This document shows positions 1 to 5,820 of a DNA stretch of 13,199 bases, piece by piece. This DNA is from Spirochaetes bacterium GWF1_49_6 (GTDB lineage: Bacteria; Spirochaetota; Brevinematia; Brevinematales; GWF1-51-8). The translations under genes and the position numbers were made by a program. The stretch covers positions 8,563 through 21,761 of the forward strand of contig MIBD01000027.1 in NCBI GenBank assembly GCA_001829395.1, in the 5' to 3' direction. Numbering within the stretch: the first letter of the stretch is position 1; the number at the start of each line of letters is the position of its first letter. The notes under the pieces were generated by a model that searched no databases, was not told the origin of the DNA, and saw only the letters and a list, made by a program, of their open reading frames with translations.

Positions 1-1
1 T

Positions 2-1459
2 ATAATCGAAAGCGAGGACGAGCAGTCCGACAACCCCCTGCGTATTTATCTGAAAAAAATCGGTAAGATTCCGTTGCTCAACCAGACGCAGGAAATCGAG
101 ATCGCCAAGAAGATCGAGGAAGGCCAGTTGAAGATCAACGGCGCCGTGTACGATTCCGGATTCCTGATCGAGGAGATCAACGAGATTATCGCGGAAATCC
201 TGAAGGGTCACGGCAAGCTCTATAATTTCTTCAATATCCCGAAAATCTGTAATATCACCGCCCGCGAACGCAAAGAACGTATGAAGACGGTGTACCAGGT
301 CGATGACCAGCTGAAGGAATACTATACCCGGATGGAAGAAGTCGACGATTCGTGGGACAGCGCGCACGAGGAGCAGGTTCGCACCGAGCTTCGCGAGACG
401 ATCCGTAAGCTCCGCCGCTCGTTTATCGACCAGATCAAGACGATCGAACTCAACCAGAAACTGGTCTCCAACGCGGCCGAACATATCCTGATCCTCTGCG
501 AGGAAATCAACACGATCCAGAACTACTTCAGGAAAATCGAAGAGATCAACCAGATGTCCATCGCCGATATCTATAACCATTACACTAACAACCCCGATAA
601 CGAGGGTATCCGCAACCTGATCGATTCGATCAATAAGAAAGAAGAACGCCTCAAGCTGATTGAGAACGCGTTCAAGTGCTCCGCGCAGGAGCACCTGCAT
701 TGGGCGAACGAAATCCGCGACGGGTTGCTGATTGTCGACGACCGCAAGAAAGACCTCGTACAGGCGAACCTTCGTCTGGTCGTCAGTATCGCCAAACGTT
801 ACATCAACCGCGGCGTGCACTTGTTCGACCTCATCCAGGAAGGGAATATCGGCCTGATCCGCGCGGTGGAGAAATTCGAGTACCGCAAGGGTTACAAGTT
901 TAGCACCTACGCGACATGGTGGATTCGCCAGGCGATCACCCGTTCCATCTCCGAGCAGTCCCGCACCATCCGCGTGCCGATCCACATGATCGAGCAGATC
1001 AACAAGGTCAAGAAGGCCGAGATGGATCTGACGCAGGACCTCGGGCGGCTTCCGTCGGTGGACGAAATCTCGATCAAGATCGGGTGGAATATCAGCAAGG
1101 TCAAGCACATCAAGAGTGTGGCGAACGACCCCGTGTCGCTCGAAACCCCTGTCGGGCGCGACGAGGACTCGGCGCTCGGCGACTTTATCGAGGACGTCAA
1201 GGCGGCCAGCCCTATCAATATCACGATGAACAATATGCTGAAGGAGAAACTCGCCGAGATCATCAACGAACTCCCGTTACGCGAACAGCGTGTCCTTCGG
1301 ATGCGTTTCGGTCTCGAGGACGGATACGCCCATACATTGGAGGAAGTCGGGTACCTGTTCCAGGTCACCCGCGAACGTATCCGGCAGATCGAGGCGAAGG
1401 CGTTACGCAAACTCCGTAACCCGAAGCGCGTGAAGGAACTGATGGACTTTATAGATTAA
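2..1459 (+). CDS. rpoD: RNA polymerase primary sigma factor RpoD (5' end outside window)
   Basis: Housekeeping sigma-70 factor, which directs core RNA polymerase to promoters. The frame is open from base 2, so the N-terminus is cut off by the window edge; the TTG at 74 is internal, because conserved region 1.2 (NPLRIYLKKIGKIPLL) begins upstream of it. In visible-residue numbering, region 1.2 is about 11-50, then a long charged helical non-conserved segment to about 245. Region 2 is about 250-325 (NLRLVVSIAKRY, DLIQEGNIGL, the -10 reading FSTYATWWIRQAI, and RTIRVPIHM), region 3 about 330-400, and region 4 about 420-485 with the -35 reading helix-turn-helix (TLEEVGYLF, VTRERIRQIEAKAL). It ends ...LMDFID then TAA, a normal C-terminus. 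No terminator separates it from the Fic gene, which begins 8 bases later. Identification is secure; only the N-terminus is missing. Confidence 0.97.
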   Translation: MIESEDEQSDNPLRIYLKKIGKIPLLNQTQEIEIAKKIEEGQLKINGAVYDSGFLIEEINEIIAEILKGHGKLYNFFNIPKICNITARERKERMKTVYQVDDQLKEYYTRMEEVDDSWDSAHEEQVRTELRETIRKLRRSFIDQIKTIELNQKLVSNAAEHILILCEEINTIQNYFRKIEEINQMSIADIYNHYTNNPDNEGIRNLIDSINKKEERLKLIENAFKCSAQEHLHWANEIRDGLLIVDDRKKDLVQANLRLVVSIAKRYINRGVHLFDLIQEGNIGLIRAVEKFEYRKGYKFSTYATWWIRQAITRSISEQSRTIRVPIHMIEQINKVKKAEMDLTQDLGRLPSVDEISIKIGWNISKVKHIKSVANDPVSLETPVGRDEDSALGDFIEDVKAASPINITMNNMLKEKLAEIINELPLREQRVLRMRFGLEDGYAHTLEEVGYLFQVTRERIRQIEAKALRKLRNPKRVKELMDFID

Positions 1460-1467
1460 GAGGGATA

Positions 1468-2937
1468 ATGGAAAGAAAAATCTGGAAACGAATTGAGTTT
1501 TCAACACAGTGGTTAGATTGTTCTACAGATGACCTAGATAGTATTTTACCTTCTTGGAATAATAGAAGAATGCAATTACAAAAAAGTCCTGAAGAATACA
1601 CAGCTTTTATAGATACCTTAAAAAGACAACATGCAATTGAGACCGGAGTAATTGAGAGGCTTTATGATATTGAAAGAGGGATAACAGAGACCCTAATAAA
1701 AGAAGGCTTTATCGAGGATTTAATCCAACATGGAGATTCCAATATTAGTGCAACTCAATTATTTAAACATCTCACCGATCAATATCAAGCCATAGATTAT
1801 ATTTTTAAATTAGTAAATAATAATCGTTCGCTGACAACATTTGTTATTAAAGAATTACACACATGTTTAACATCAAATCAGGAAAGCATTGATGCTATTG
1901 ATCAATTTGGAAACACAAAAAAAATTACTTTAACAAAAGGGGAATATAAAAAGCATCCTAATAATCCAAAGAGATCAGATGGTTCAATGGTTTTCTATTG
2001 CCCGCCTGTTCAGGTTACATCAGAAATGGAAAATCTGATAGAAATCTATAATAAATTATTAGCTCGTTCAATTCATCCTGTAATATTATCTGCATGGTTA
2101 CACCATGCTTTTACAGTTATTCATCCTTTTCAAGATGGAAATGGTCGTGTTGCGCGTCTACTAGCAAGTCTAGTTTTTTTAAAATATAATCTATTTCCTT
2201 TTACAGTTTTAAGAGATGAGCGAAATGAATACTTAAATGCTTTAGAAAATGCAGATAATAATGAATTTCAATCAATAATAAACTTCTTCTGTAAAAGCCA
2301 AATTCGATATATTGATAAAGCGTTAAATTTCGAAATTGCTCAAAAGGGTTATGAAAACGCCAAGAATTCTCTATCTGAAAGACTTAGAGAATTGGAAAAA
2401 AGTTCTAGGAAAGAAAGAGATTTATTACTTGAAAAAAATCGGCTACTACTTTTTAATATTTTTAGAGAAGAAATGAGTATTATTGAAACTGACTTACAAA
2501 AAGAAATAAGTCAATATGAAACCATAAGAATTACCCAAGGTCATGCTTTCCCTGAAGATCCGCATAATTTTTATTATACCAAGCAAATAATTGACTTTGC
2601 TAATAGTAATGATTATTACTTTAATCGATCATTGCCAAAAGGATGGTTTGAAATTCGTTTTAGTATTTCTCAAAAGAAATACAAACTAGTGTTTTCTTTA
2701 CACCATTATGGGTTTGAAGATAGTACGATCGCAATTGGAGCTTTTATTGAAGTATCAATATACGATGGTGATAAAGAAATAAAAACTGCATTTCCTATAG
2801 AAATACCACCAATAAAATTTTCTCTTGATTTTGAATCCTTTGAGGAAAAAAAGAGCATCATTAGTAAAAAGGTTCAAGAATATATTTCTCAAATATTGTC
2901 CCTAGCAATTTTTAAAATAATTAAAGAAATAGAATAG
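1468..2937 (+). CDS. Fic domain protein (putative AMP/NMP-transferase)
   Basis: Fic enzymes usually transfer AMP, or another nucleotide moiety, from a nucleotide to a hydroxyl side chain of a target protein. The 489-residue protein carries the catalytic motif HPFQDGNGRVAR at about 219-230, with His219 the expected general base. A TGVIER segment near 59-64 resembles the N-terminal inhibitory helix of class II Fic proteins, (S/T)xxxE(G/N), with Arg in the last place. Residues about 290-350 are charged and probably coiled-coil; the C-terminal 130 residues are not recognised. No separate antitoxin is visible, so control may be by the internal helix. The gene is strikingly AT-rich (aaa, tta, att, gaa codons) beside GC-richer rpoD and starts 8 bases after the rpoD stop with an AGAGGG-like ribosome site, which suggests horizontal acquisition and possible co-transcription with rpoD. 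The target is unknown. Confidence 0.93.
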   Translation: MERKIWKRIEFSTQWLDCSTDDLDSILPSWNNRRMQLQKSPEEYTAFIDTLKRQHAIETGVIERLYDIERGITETLIKEGFIEDLIQHGDSNISATQLFKHLTDQYQAIDYIFKLVNNNRSLTTFVIKELHTCLTSNQESIDAIDQFGNTKKITLTKGEYKKHPNNPKRSDGSMVFYCPPVQVTSEMENLIEIYNKLLARSIHPVILSAWLHHAFTVIHPFQDGNGRVARLLASLVFLKYNLFPFTVLRDERNEYLNALENADNNEFQSIINFFCKSQIRYIDKALNFEIAQKGYENAKNSLSERLRELEKSSRKERDLLLEKNRLLLFNIFREEMSIIETDLQKEISQYETIRITQGHAFPEDPHNFYYTKQIIDFANSNDYYFNRSLPKGWFEIRFSISQKKYKLVFSLHHYGFEDSTIAIGAFIEVSIYDGDKEIKTAFPIEIPPIKFSLDFESFEEKKSIISKKVQEYISQILSLAIFKIIKEIE

Positions 2938-2952
2938 AATCCTATTTTATTT
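2927..2952 (+). terminator. AT-rich hairpin overlapping the Fic stop codon
   Basis: AAATAGAATAG (2927-2937) pairs with CTATTTTATTT (2942-2952) through 11 positions including one G-U, around an AATC loop. The Fic TAG stop is the end of the left arm. The right arm is T-rich and could serve as the U-tract, so a weak intrinsic terminator is likely. The stem has few G/C pairs, which limits confidence. Confidence 0.45.
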
Positions 2953-3012
2953 TCGGTGAAAAACCAAGATAAAAACCTATTGGGGCTAATTTCCCTTTTT
3001 TTGGCAGTTGCC

Positions 3013-3161
3013 CCCGCCAATATGCCGCGACTCTTTAAAGCGAAACGGATTAGAAACGCCGTTGTTTGAGCATGTCTCGTTTTCGCTTTTAAAGGGGCTT
3101 GAAGCGAGTTACAGCGTTTCCCGTTTCGCGTCATTCTTCTTAGGAGCGGCATCAATGCGGG
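3013..3161. repeat. Large interrupted palindrome (MITE/REP-like element)
   Basis: Nested inverted arms lie around one centre: CCCGC (3013-3017) with GCGGG (3157-3161); ATGCCGC (3022-3028) with GCGGCAT (3146-3152); GCGAAACGG (3040-3048) with CCGTTTCGC (3121-3129); GAAACGC (3053-3059) with GCGTTTC (3114-3120). The two inner arms form 16 bp broken only by a four-base bulge. An alternative inner pairing is CTTTAAAGCGAAACG (3033-3047) with CGTTTTCGCTTTTAAAG (3078-3094). No convincing gene lies here; the open frames over it are by-products of the palindrome. It occupies the Fic to lysS-fragment gap (2938-3216). Whether it is multi-copy cannot be seen from one window. Confidence 0.6.
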
Positions 3162-3176
3162 CAGTCTTTCTTTGGA

Positions 3177-3206
3177 CACTTTCTTTCTTCTGCAAGAAAG
3201 AAAGTG
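3177..3206. repeat. Perfect 13-bp stem-loop
   Basis: CACTTTCTTTCTT (3177-3189) is followed by a CTGC loop and its exact reverse complement AAGAAAGAAAGTG (3194-3206). It lies 10 bases beyond the stop of the lysS-tail fragment, read on the minus strand. That is where a lysS terminator would be, but neither strand has a clear T-run after the stem. It could be an old terminator or part of the neighbouring palindromic repeat. Confidence 0.6.
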
Positions 3207-3216
3207 CCATCGGTTC

Positions 3217-3300
3217 CTATTCCGTCTTGGGCTTCAATGTCGGGAACAGGATCGTATCGCGGATGGAGTTAGTGTCAATCAGGAAAATGATGATGCGGTC
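3217..3300 (-). pseudogene. Detached copy of the lysS 3' end (27 codons plus stop)
   Basis: Read on the minus strand, 3300-3220 encodes DRIIIFLIDTNS, IRDTILFPTL and KPKTE, then TAG at 3219-3217. This matches the last 27 residues of the intact lysS at 3890-5371, except Ile for Met and Thr for Ala. Over 82 bases (3219-3300 versus 3892-3973) I count 11 mismatches, 9 of them synonymous. Similarity stops abruptly at 3300, where lysS would continue with its motif 3 glycines and instead AT-rich sequence begins. It has no start codon or upstream part, so it is a gene remnant. The synonymous bias says it evolved as a functional tail before being cut off, not as drifting junk. Confidence 0.88.
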
Positions 3301-3311
3301 TGTATTAATTA

Positions 3312-3533
3312 TTATGCCTTTTTCATACTGTTCAATGTCCGCGCGGAAAAATTTAATATGGTCAAACCGACGATTTCTTTACTGTCCGTGTCGACCCGCG
3401 AGATAATTCCGTCGCCGATATCGATACCCTCGGCATTTTTAGGTTCCCCGATTGATATATAAAGTACATCCGCCCCGGCATCGTATTTCCAGTTTATGTT
3501 TTTCGCTTTTTCAATCATTTTCAACGCTTCCAT
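3312..3533 (-). CDS. DUF2283 family small protein (putative antitoxin partner)
   Basis: This 73-residue protein has the DUF2283 signature: YDAGADVLYISIGEP near 18-32, then EGIDIGDGIISRVD and EIVGLTILNFSAR. The family is a small beta-rich domain of unknown biochemistry. From recall of the family, it often sits beside a small toxin-like or DUF4258-type gene. Here it is downstream of and overlaps such a gene by 13 bases, so the two are surely co-transcribed and translationally coupled. ATG at 3533 starts it. Its TAA lies only 11 bases from the junction with the lysS-tail copy at 3300. An antitoxin role is inferred from the pairing only. Confidence 0.85.
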   Translation of the reverse strand: MEALKMIEKAKNINWKYDAGADVLYISIGEPKNAEGIDIGDGIISRVDTDSKEIVGLTILNFSARTLNSMKKA

Positions 3534-3832
3534 ATAACTTTTCTCCTTTTTGAAAACATGCTGGTATAGTAAGCGGTAATTATAAAACCGTCCTGCTTCG
3601 TTTCTTTATAAACGACAACCAGATATTTATTTTCAGTTATTGGCGTCTTTGGATAGAGCCTAATTGCCAATAATTCTCCAAAATCTCCTTCCTGTATTAA
3701 GTCAGGATCTGTTAAGGTTTTTTCAATTTCATCATCCATATTTTGTAACTCAGGATGATTGGAAATGATATGATAAAGCCGCTCGTCAGTAATTCGGATA
3801 GGGATATGATGAATCGAATAAATCATCTTCAT
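3521..3832 (-). CDS. Small toxin-like protein (DUF4258 / PBECR-type nuclease fold candidate)
   Basis: A 103-residue protein. After ITDERLYHIISNHPEL (about 13-28) comes an acidic helix and a PDLIQEGDFGELL segment, then strands KYLVVVYKE and GFIITAYYTS. This His-rich N-terminal helix, 'Pd.I' turn and late 'vvvk...I.TAy' strand pattern is what I associate with small RelE-like or phage-barnase/EndoU-like (PBECR) and DUF4258 nuclease-fold proteins. The exact family is uncertain. A second in-frame ATG lies two codons in (3826). It is the first gene of the pair with the DUF2283 protein, is AT-rich, and has a sigma-70-like promoter directly upstream. Ribonuclease toxin activity is inference. Confidence 0.8.
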   Translation of the reverse strand: MKMIYSIHHIPIRITDERLYHIISNHPELQNMDDEIEKTLTDPDLIQEGDFGELLAIRLYPKTPITENKYLVVVYKETKQDGFIITAYYTSMFSKRRKVIWKR

Positions 3833-3837
3833 AAATG

Positions 3838-3866
3838 ATTATACACCTAAAAAAATAATAACACAA
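3838..3866 (-). promoter_or_regulatory. Candidate promoter of the DUF2283 pair
   Basis: On the minus strand, TTGTGT (3866-3861), a 17-base spacer and a perfect TATAAT (3843-3838). The transcript would start at or next to the ATG at 3832, so the first gene would be leaderless or would use the second ATG at 3826. The -35 matches consensus at only three of six positions. Confidence 0.45.
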
Positions 3867-3889
3867 ACGAGAAGTAAGCTGAGGATGTA

Positions 3890-5371
3890 TCATTCCGCCT
3901 TGGGCTTCAATGTTGGGAACAAAATTGTATCCCTGATGGAGTTCGTGTCGATCAGGAACATGATGATACGGTCGATACCGATACCCAGCCCGCCAGCGGG
4001 CGGCATCCCGTGCTCGAGCGCGTTGATATAATCCTCGTCGATAAACATCGCCTCGGCATCGCCGCCGGCCTTACGACGCGCCTGCTCCTCGAAACGTTCG
4101 CGCTGTACGAACGGGTCGTTCAGCTCCGAGAACGCGTTACACAGTTCGCGCCCCATACAGTACGCCTCGAAACGCTCGACAAACTCGGGGTCGTCGGGCT
4201 TGTACTTCGAGAGCGGGGAGATTTCCGACGGGTACTCGTACACGATAGTCGGGTCGATCAGTTCCTGTTCGACGCATTCCCCGAACACCATGTCGAGGAT
4301 ACCCCATTTTCCGAGGAACTTATCTATCTTGTGGATACCCTTGGACTTGGCGGCTTCCGCGGCGTCTTTGGCGTCCTTGATCTTCGATACGTCGATACCC
4401 GCGATATCCCGCAGCGCGTCGGTATATTTCAGCTTCTTCCAGTTGCCGAAATCGAGCTTCTTGCCCTGATACTCGAATTCCGACTCGCCCTTGACCGCGA
4501 ACGCGATACCCTTCATCATCTGCTCGAAATGGTCCATCATCGTTTGGTAGTCCGCGTACGCCTGGTACAGCTCGAGCATCGTAAACTCCGGGTTGTGACG
4601 GGTGTCGATACCCTCGTTACGGAAATTTCGGTTGAGTTCGAACACACGCTCGAACCCGCCCACTATGAGGCGTTTCAGGTACAGTTCGGGCGCGATACGC
4701 AGGTACAAGTCGGTATCGAGCGCGTTATGGTGCGTGATAAACGGCCGCGCGGCCGCCCCGCCGGGGATAACCTGCATCATCGGGGTCTCCACCTCGATAA
4801 ACCCGCGCTCGGTCAGGAAGTTACGGATATACGCGATCACCTTCGAGCGGACGATAAAGTCCTGCTTGACCGACGGGTTGATGATCAGGTCGAGGTAGCG
4901 CTGGCGGTAACGGAGCTCGATATCGGACAGGCCGTGCCATTTCTCGGGCAGGGAATTGACCGCCTTCGCGAGCAGGGTCGATTCTTCGACCAGCAGCGTG
5001 ATTTCACCCTTATGCGTCTTGAACACGTTACCCTTGATCCCGACTATATCGCCTATATCGACCATGGTGAACAGTTCGAACAATTCGTCGCCTAATATAT
5101 CCTTCCGGGCGTAAATCTGGATATCTCCGCGGTCGTCCTTGATAGTCGCGAAGATCGCCTTCCCGAAGCTGCGCCATAGCATGACGCGCCCGGCGATGGT
5201 GGTCTTGAATTCCTGTTCGCCGTTATCGAGGAACTGCTTTTTTATATCTTCGGAATACGCCTCGGGCTTATAACGGTTGGGGTAGGGGTTGATATTCCGT
5301 TTTTTCATTTCGTCTAATTTCGCCAGACGGCTTTTCCGCTCGTCGGTGATATTCTGGGACACTTCGGACAT
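3890..5371 (-). CDS. lysS: Lysyl-tRNA synthetase, class II
   Basis: Charges tRNA-Lys with lysine using ATP in the cytoplasm. The 493-residue protein has an N-terminal OB-fold anticodon-binding domain (about 57-135). The class II core follows: motif 1 region with ETPMMQ near 195-200, motif 2 at about 244-266 (FELNRNFRNEG, RHNPEFT), and motif 3 GLGIGIDR at 461-468. The start at 5371 (MSEVSQNITDER) is chosen because TCCCGGAGG stands just upstream and a good promoter sits at 5427-5399. The frame stays open for 26 more codons to 5449, but those codons cover the promoter. It stops at TGA 3890, giving a normal-length class II enzyme. No obvious terminator hairpin follows the stop; the DUF2283 pair lies there instead. 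Its last 27 codons are duplicated at 3217-3300. Identity is secure. Confidence 0.97.
   Translation of the reverse strand: MSEVSQNITDERKSRLAKLDEMKKRNINPYPNRYKPEAYSEDIKKQFLDNGEQEFKTTIAGRVMLWRSFGKAIFATIKDDRGDIQIYARKDILGDELFELFTMVDIGDIVGIKGNVFKTHKGEITLLVEESTLLAKAVNSLPEKWHGLSDIELRYRQRYLDLIINPSVKQDFIVRSKVIAYIRNFLTERGFIEVETPMMQVIPGGAAARPFITHHNALDTDLYLRIAPELYLKRLIVGGFERVFELNRNFRNEGIDTRHNPEFTMLELYQAYADYQTMMDHFEQMMKGIAFAVKGESEFEYQGKKLDFGNWKKLKYTDALRDIAGIDVSKIKDAKDAAEAAKSKGIHKIDKFLGKWGILDMVFGECVEQELIDPTIVYEYPSEISPLSKYKPDDPEFVERFEAYCMGRELCNAFSELNDPFVQRERFEEQARRKAGGDAEAMFIDEDYINALEHGMPPAGGLGIGIDRIIMFLIDTNSIRDTILFPTLKPKAE
3892..3973 (-). repeat. lysS-resident copy of the 82-bp direct repeat
   Basis: This is the functional lysS 3' end, repeated in the same orientation at 3219-3300 (offset 673 bases, 71 of 82 bases identical by hand alignment). 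The two copies bracket the DUF2283/toxin-like pair. The arrangement resembles att-type flanks left when a cassette enters the end of a gene and supplies a replacement 3' end. Confidence 0.85.
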
Positions 5372-5398
5372 GGGTATCCTCCGGGATAATAGTACGAT

Positions 5399-5427
5399 AG
5401 TATAAAGGGAATGCCCTGAAATATCAA
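5399..5427 (-). promoter_or_regulatory. lysS promoter (sigma-70 type)
   Basis: On the minus strand, TTGATA (5427-5422), a 17-base spacer and TATACT (5404-5399); each hexamer matches consensus at five of six positions. Transcription would begin about 5392 and leave a leader of about 20 bases with the GGAGG ribosome site before ATG 5371. Confidence 0.7.
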
Positions 5428-5523
5428 CTACTGCGTAGCCCATACCCATTACGAAATGTTGTCAATAAGTGGAATGTGTTCATCTGCGACCAAGCATGGT
5501 TGTAAAATATCAGGGTACTGCGA

Positions 5524-5575
5524 CTCCCATGGACGGGAGAAGTACCGGGCGTGACATGGATGTCAAAGCCGGTAC
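5524..5575 (+). promoter_or_regulatory. Paired CsrA-like binding sites in hairpin loops
   Basis: The hairpin at 5524-5539 presents the hexaloop AUGGAC, and the next at 5542-5575 presents ACAUGGAUGU with UGGA unpaired. The second matches the published CsrA SELEX consensus RUACARGGAUGU at 9 of 12 positions. The GGAs are 27 bases apart, a spacing compatible with one CsrA dimer bridging both. Whether this genome has CsrA is not visible here. Confidence 0.4.
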
Positions 5576-5754
5576 GTATTATTATCCTGTTACAGCAAAC
5601 TTCCAGTGAATCAAATGCTGAACCTGCGACGGAGGGTGAGTCAATCCTGATTTCAGGGTTGGCTGAAACACCAATTGTCAGCCCGTGATGCGAAATATCG
5701 CTGGTGCGTATCGGGTATAAGTACTATCACCGGGTTCATTGGTACACGACATTA

Positions 5755-5777
5755 AGCTGCGCGGTAGTTGATTTTTT
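5755..5777 (+). terminator. Weak intrinsic terminator candidate
   Basis: AGCTGC (5755-5760), loop GCG, GTAGTT (5764-5769) forms six pairs including two G-U, then GA and six T (5772-5777). It closes the structured region and overlaps the -35 of the following lipoprotein promoter. Confidence 0.4.
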
Positions 5778-5796
5778 CAGGTACGGGATATACAAT
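5768..5796 (+). promoter_or_regulatory. Promoter of the small lipoprotein gene
   Basis: TTGATT (5768-5773), a 17-base spacer and TACAAT (5791-5796). The start would fall near 5803, leaving a leader of about 18 bases that contains GGGAGG before ATG 5821. This supports the 5821 start over the in-frame ATG at 5704. Confidence 0.6.
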
Positions 5797-5820
5797 AATA
5801 GGTATGAGCGGGAGGATGAT

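Larger units (their letters stand above)
5484..5777 (+). ncRNA. Candidate structured non-coding RNA
   Basis: This non-coding stretch between the divergent lysS and lipoprotein promoters contains successive hairpins: 5486-5503 (GCGACCA/TGGTTGT), 5524-5539 (CTCCC/GGGAG), 5542-5575 (GTACCGG/CCGGTAC enclosing TGACA/TGTCA), 5643-5660 (AATCCTGA/TCAGGGTT), 5661-5683 (GGCTGA/TCAGCC), and 5682-5734 (CCCGTGAT with ATCACCGGG, enclosing GCGA-AATA-TCGC). A weak terminator ends it. CTGCGAC occurs at 5484, 5518 and 5624. I do not match it to a known RNA class (not tRNA, tmRNA, SRP, RNase P, or a riboswitch I recognise). No clear promoter is visible upstream. The strand is chosen from the terminator and the GGA loops. 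It could instead be a DNA repeat. Confidence 0.45.

Noticed and set aside
907..1419. Two 167-codon frames overlapping the 3' part of rpoD (one on each strand)
   Set aside because: Both lie in other frames of conserved sigma regions 2-4 and have no protein-like composition.
3177..3206. CRISPR repeat or tRNA-like fold
   Set aside because: It is a single hairpin with no repeat-spacer periodicity and no cloverleaf; no CRISPR array or tRNA was found anywhere in the window.
2889..3462. Open frames of 96-132 codons over the Fic-lysS-fragment gap
   Set aside because: They run through the large palindrome, the stem-loop and the antisense of the lysS remnant and DUF2283 gene; no domain, no ribosome site, and the pattern is explained by the repeats.
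4010..5095. 361-codon open frame on the plus strand across lysS
   Set aside because: It is antisense to the fully conserved lysS, shows no recognisable domain and is rich in Arg/Leu/Glu/Val, as expected from the complement of GC-ending codons.
5372..5449. Upstream in-frame start of lysS at 5449
   Set aside because: The extra 26 codons contain the likely promoter (5399-5427), whereas ATG 5371 has a GGAGG site and gives a normal class II N-terminus.
5484..5740. Riboswitch or known RNA (c-di-GMP, TPP, cobalamin, lysine, tmRNA, SRP, RNase P, group II intron)
   Set aside because: Isolated words such as GUCAAAGCC look familiar, but the required conserved cores are not present in order, and lysS reads away from it.
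5704..5820. Upstream in-frame start of the small lipoprotein at 5704
   Set aside because: It would bury the signal peptide 39 residues in and span stem-loops and a promoter; ATG 5821 has a ribosome site and gives a standard lipoprotein leader.
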